This document shows, piece by piece, positions 63,828-64,000 of a stretch of DNA of 64,000 bases (position 1 is the stretch's first letter; every line of letters starts with the position of its first letter). The notes under the pieces are model-generated. The model saw only the letters and a list, made by a program, of their open reading frames with translations, was not told the origin of the DNA and ran no database searches. A program made the position numbers and the translations under genes. Where the stretch lies: assembly GCF_038396785.1 (NCBI RefSeq), contig NZ_CP151087.1, positions 3,472,001-3,536,000 on the forward strand. Reading direction: 5' to 3'. This DNA comes from Sphingobacterium thalpophilum (GTDB lineage: Bacteria; Bacteroidota; Bacteroidia; Sphingobacteriales; Sphingobacteriaceae).

Positions 63828-64000
63828 TTAAATTTCATAGATAATACTGGTAATTTTATTATTTTCTAATACAAAATTCATCTGTTCAAATTTTTGAAAA
63901 GGTTGTTTTTCTAGTTCTGTAGAAGCAGGAAAATATTTCACGCCAATCATTACATAAGGCAATTTAAAACTCCACAATGACCTGATTTTAAAATCCTTAC
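63828..64000 (-). CDS. Hypothetical protein, C-terminal fragment (runs off right edge)
   Basis: A minus-strand frame open from the right edge to the TAA at 63828-63830 gives the last 57 residues of a protein, including KLPYVMIGVKYFPASTELEK and ending NNKITSIIYEI. The pattern of alternating hydrophobic residues suggests beta strands. I do not recognise a family. It converges with the receiver-like gene (14-bp gap). Confidence 0.5.
   Translation of the reverse strand, partial: KDFKIRSLWSFKLPYVMIGVKYFPASTELEKQPFQKFEQMNFVLENNKITSIIYEI

Noticed and set aside
1..64000. tRNA, rRNA, CRISPR arrays, transposases, integrase
   Set aside because: No cloverleaf, rRNA core, spaced repeats, DDE or tyrosine-recombinase patterns were recognised; the integrase is presumably beyond the right edge.

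Overview
The window looks like a chromosome segment of a Bacteroidota bacterium, most likely a sphingobacterium-like genus. The support is a SusC/SusD locus, TAnnTTTG-type promoters, and a CTnDOT-like Tra system with the Bacteroidota gene order. An integrative and conjugative element (ICE) of at least 51 kb begins somewhere in 12032-12608 and runs past the right edge. No integrase, tRNA, rRNA, CRISPR array or transposase was found.

Core chromosome (1-12031): the 5' end of a secreted protein, xseA-xseB (exonuclease VII), an MgtC/SapB membrane protein, a pirin pseudogene (one frameshift, one nonsense codon) with a decayed repeat of its 3' tail, an Asp/Glu racemase-family protein, and a four-gene Sus-type outer-membrane uptake operon on the minus strand (IPT/TIG-NHL lipoprotein, SusC, SusD, DUF4973-type lipoprotein).

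ICE backbone: rteC-like gene, two small HTH proteins, DUF3945 protein, topoisomerase III, ORF6N protein (12609-18902); DUF1896 protein and a 1793-aa methylase/helicase (22332-28137); a second rteC-like gene; mobA-mobB-mobC on the minus strand (39532-43365); a 678-bp hairpin-rich gap that probably holds oriT; traA(parA)-traB-traD (44044-45900); traE,F,G,I,J,K,L,M,N,O,Q (50746-59814); then a second HTH pair, a structured RNA-like leader and an orphan receiver-domain protein (62551-63813).

Four cargo modules sit between backbone blocks: an arsenic operon (18975-22112: arsR, DUF6428, metallophosphoesterase, GcvH, ACR3); a heavy-metal efflux operon (29043-39457: CzcB, a CzcA-outer-membrane-factor fusion, HupE, histidine-rich proteins, bestrophin, MFS); a Gabija-like OLD nuclease plus UvrD helicase with a DUF5710 protein (45914-50554) splitting the tra genes, its OLD gene cut by one in-frame TAA; and a GHKL ATPase fused to a PD-(D/E)XK-like nuclease domain (60296-62329).

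The most notable unexplained signals are: (1) a 13-bp element, consensus GCCAAACACYGCC, in front of at least six ICE transcription units; (2) a nested hairpin structure at 63250-63404 before the orphan receiver gene; (3) lipoyl-carrier GcvH and a phosphoesterase in an ars operon with no arsenate reductase; and (4) the GHKL-nuclease fusion. All functional assignments come from reading translated sequence and motifs; no database search was run.
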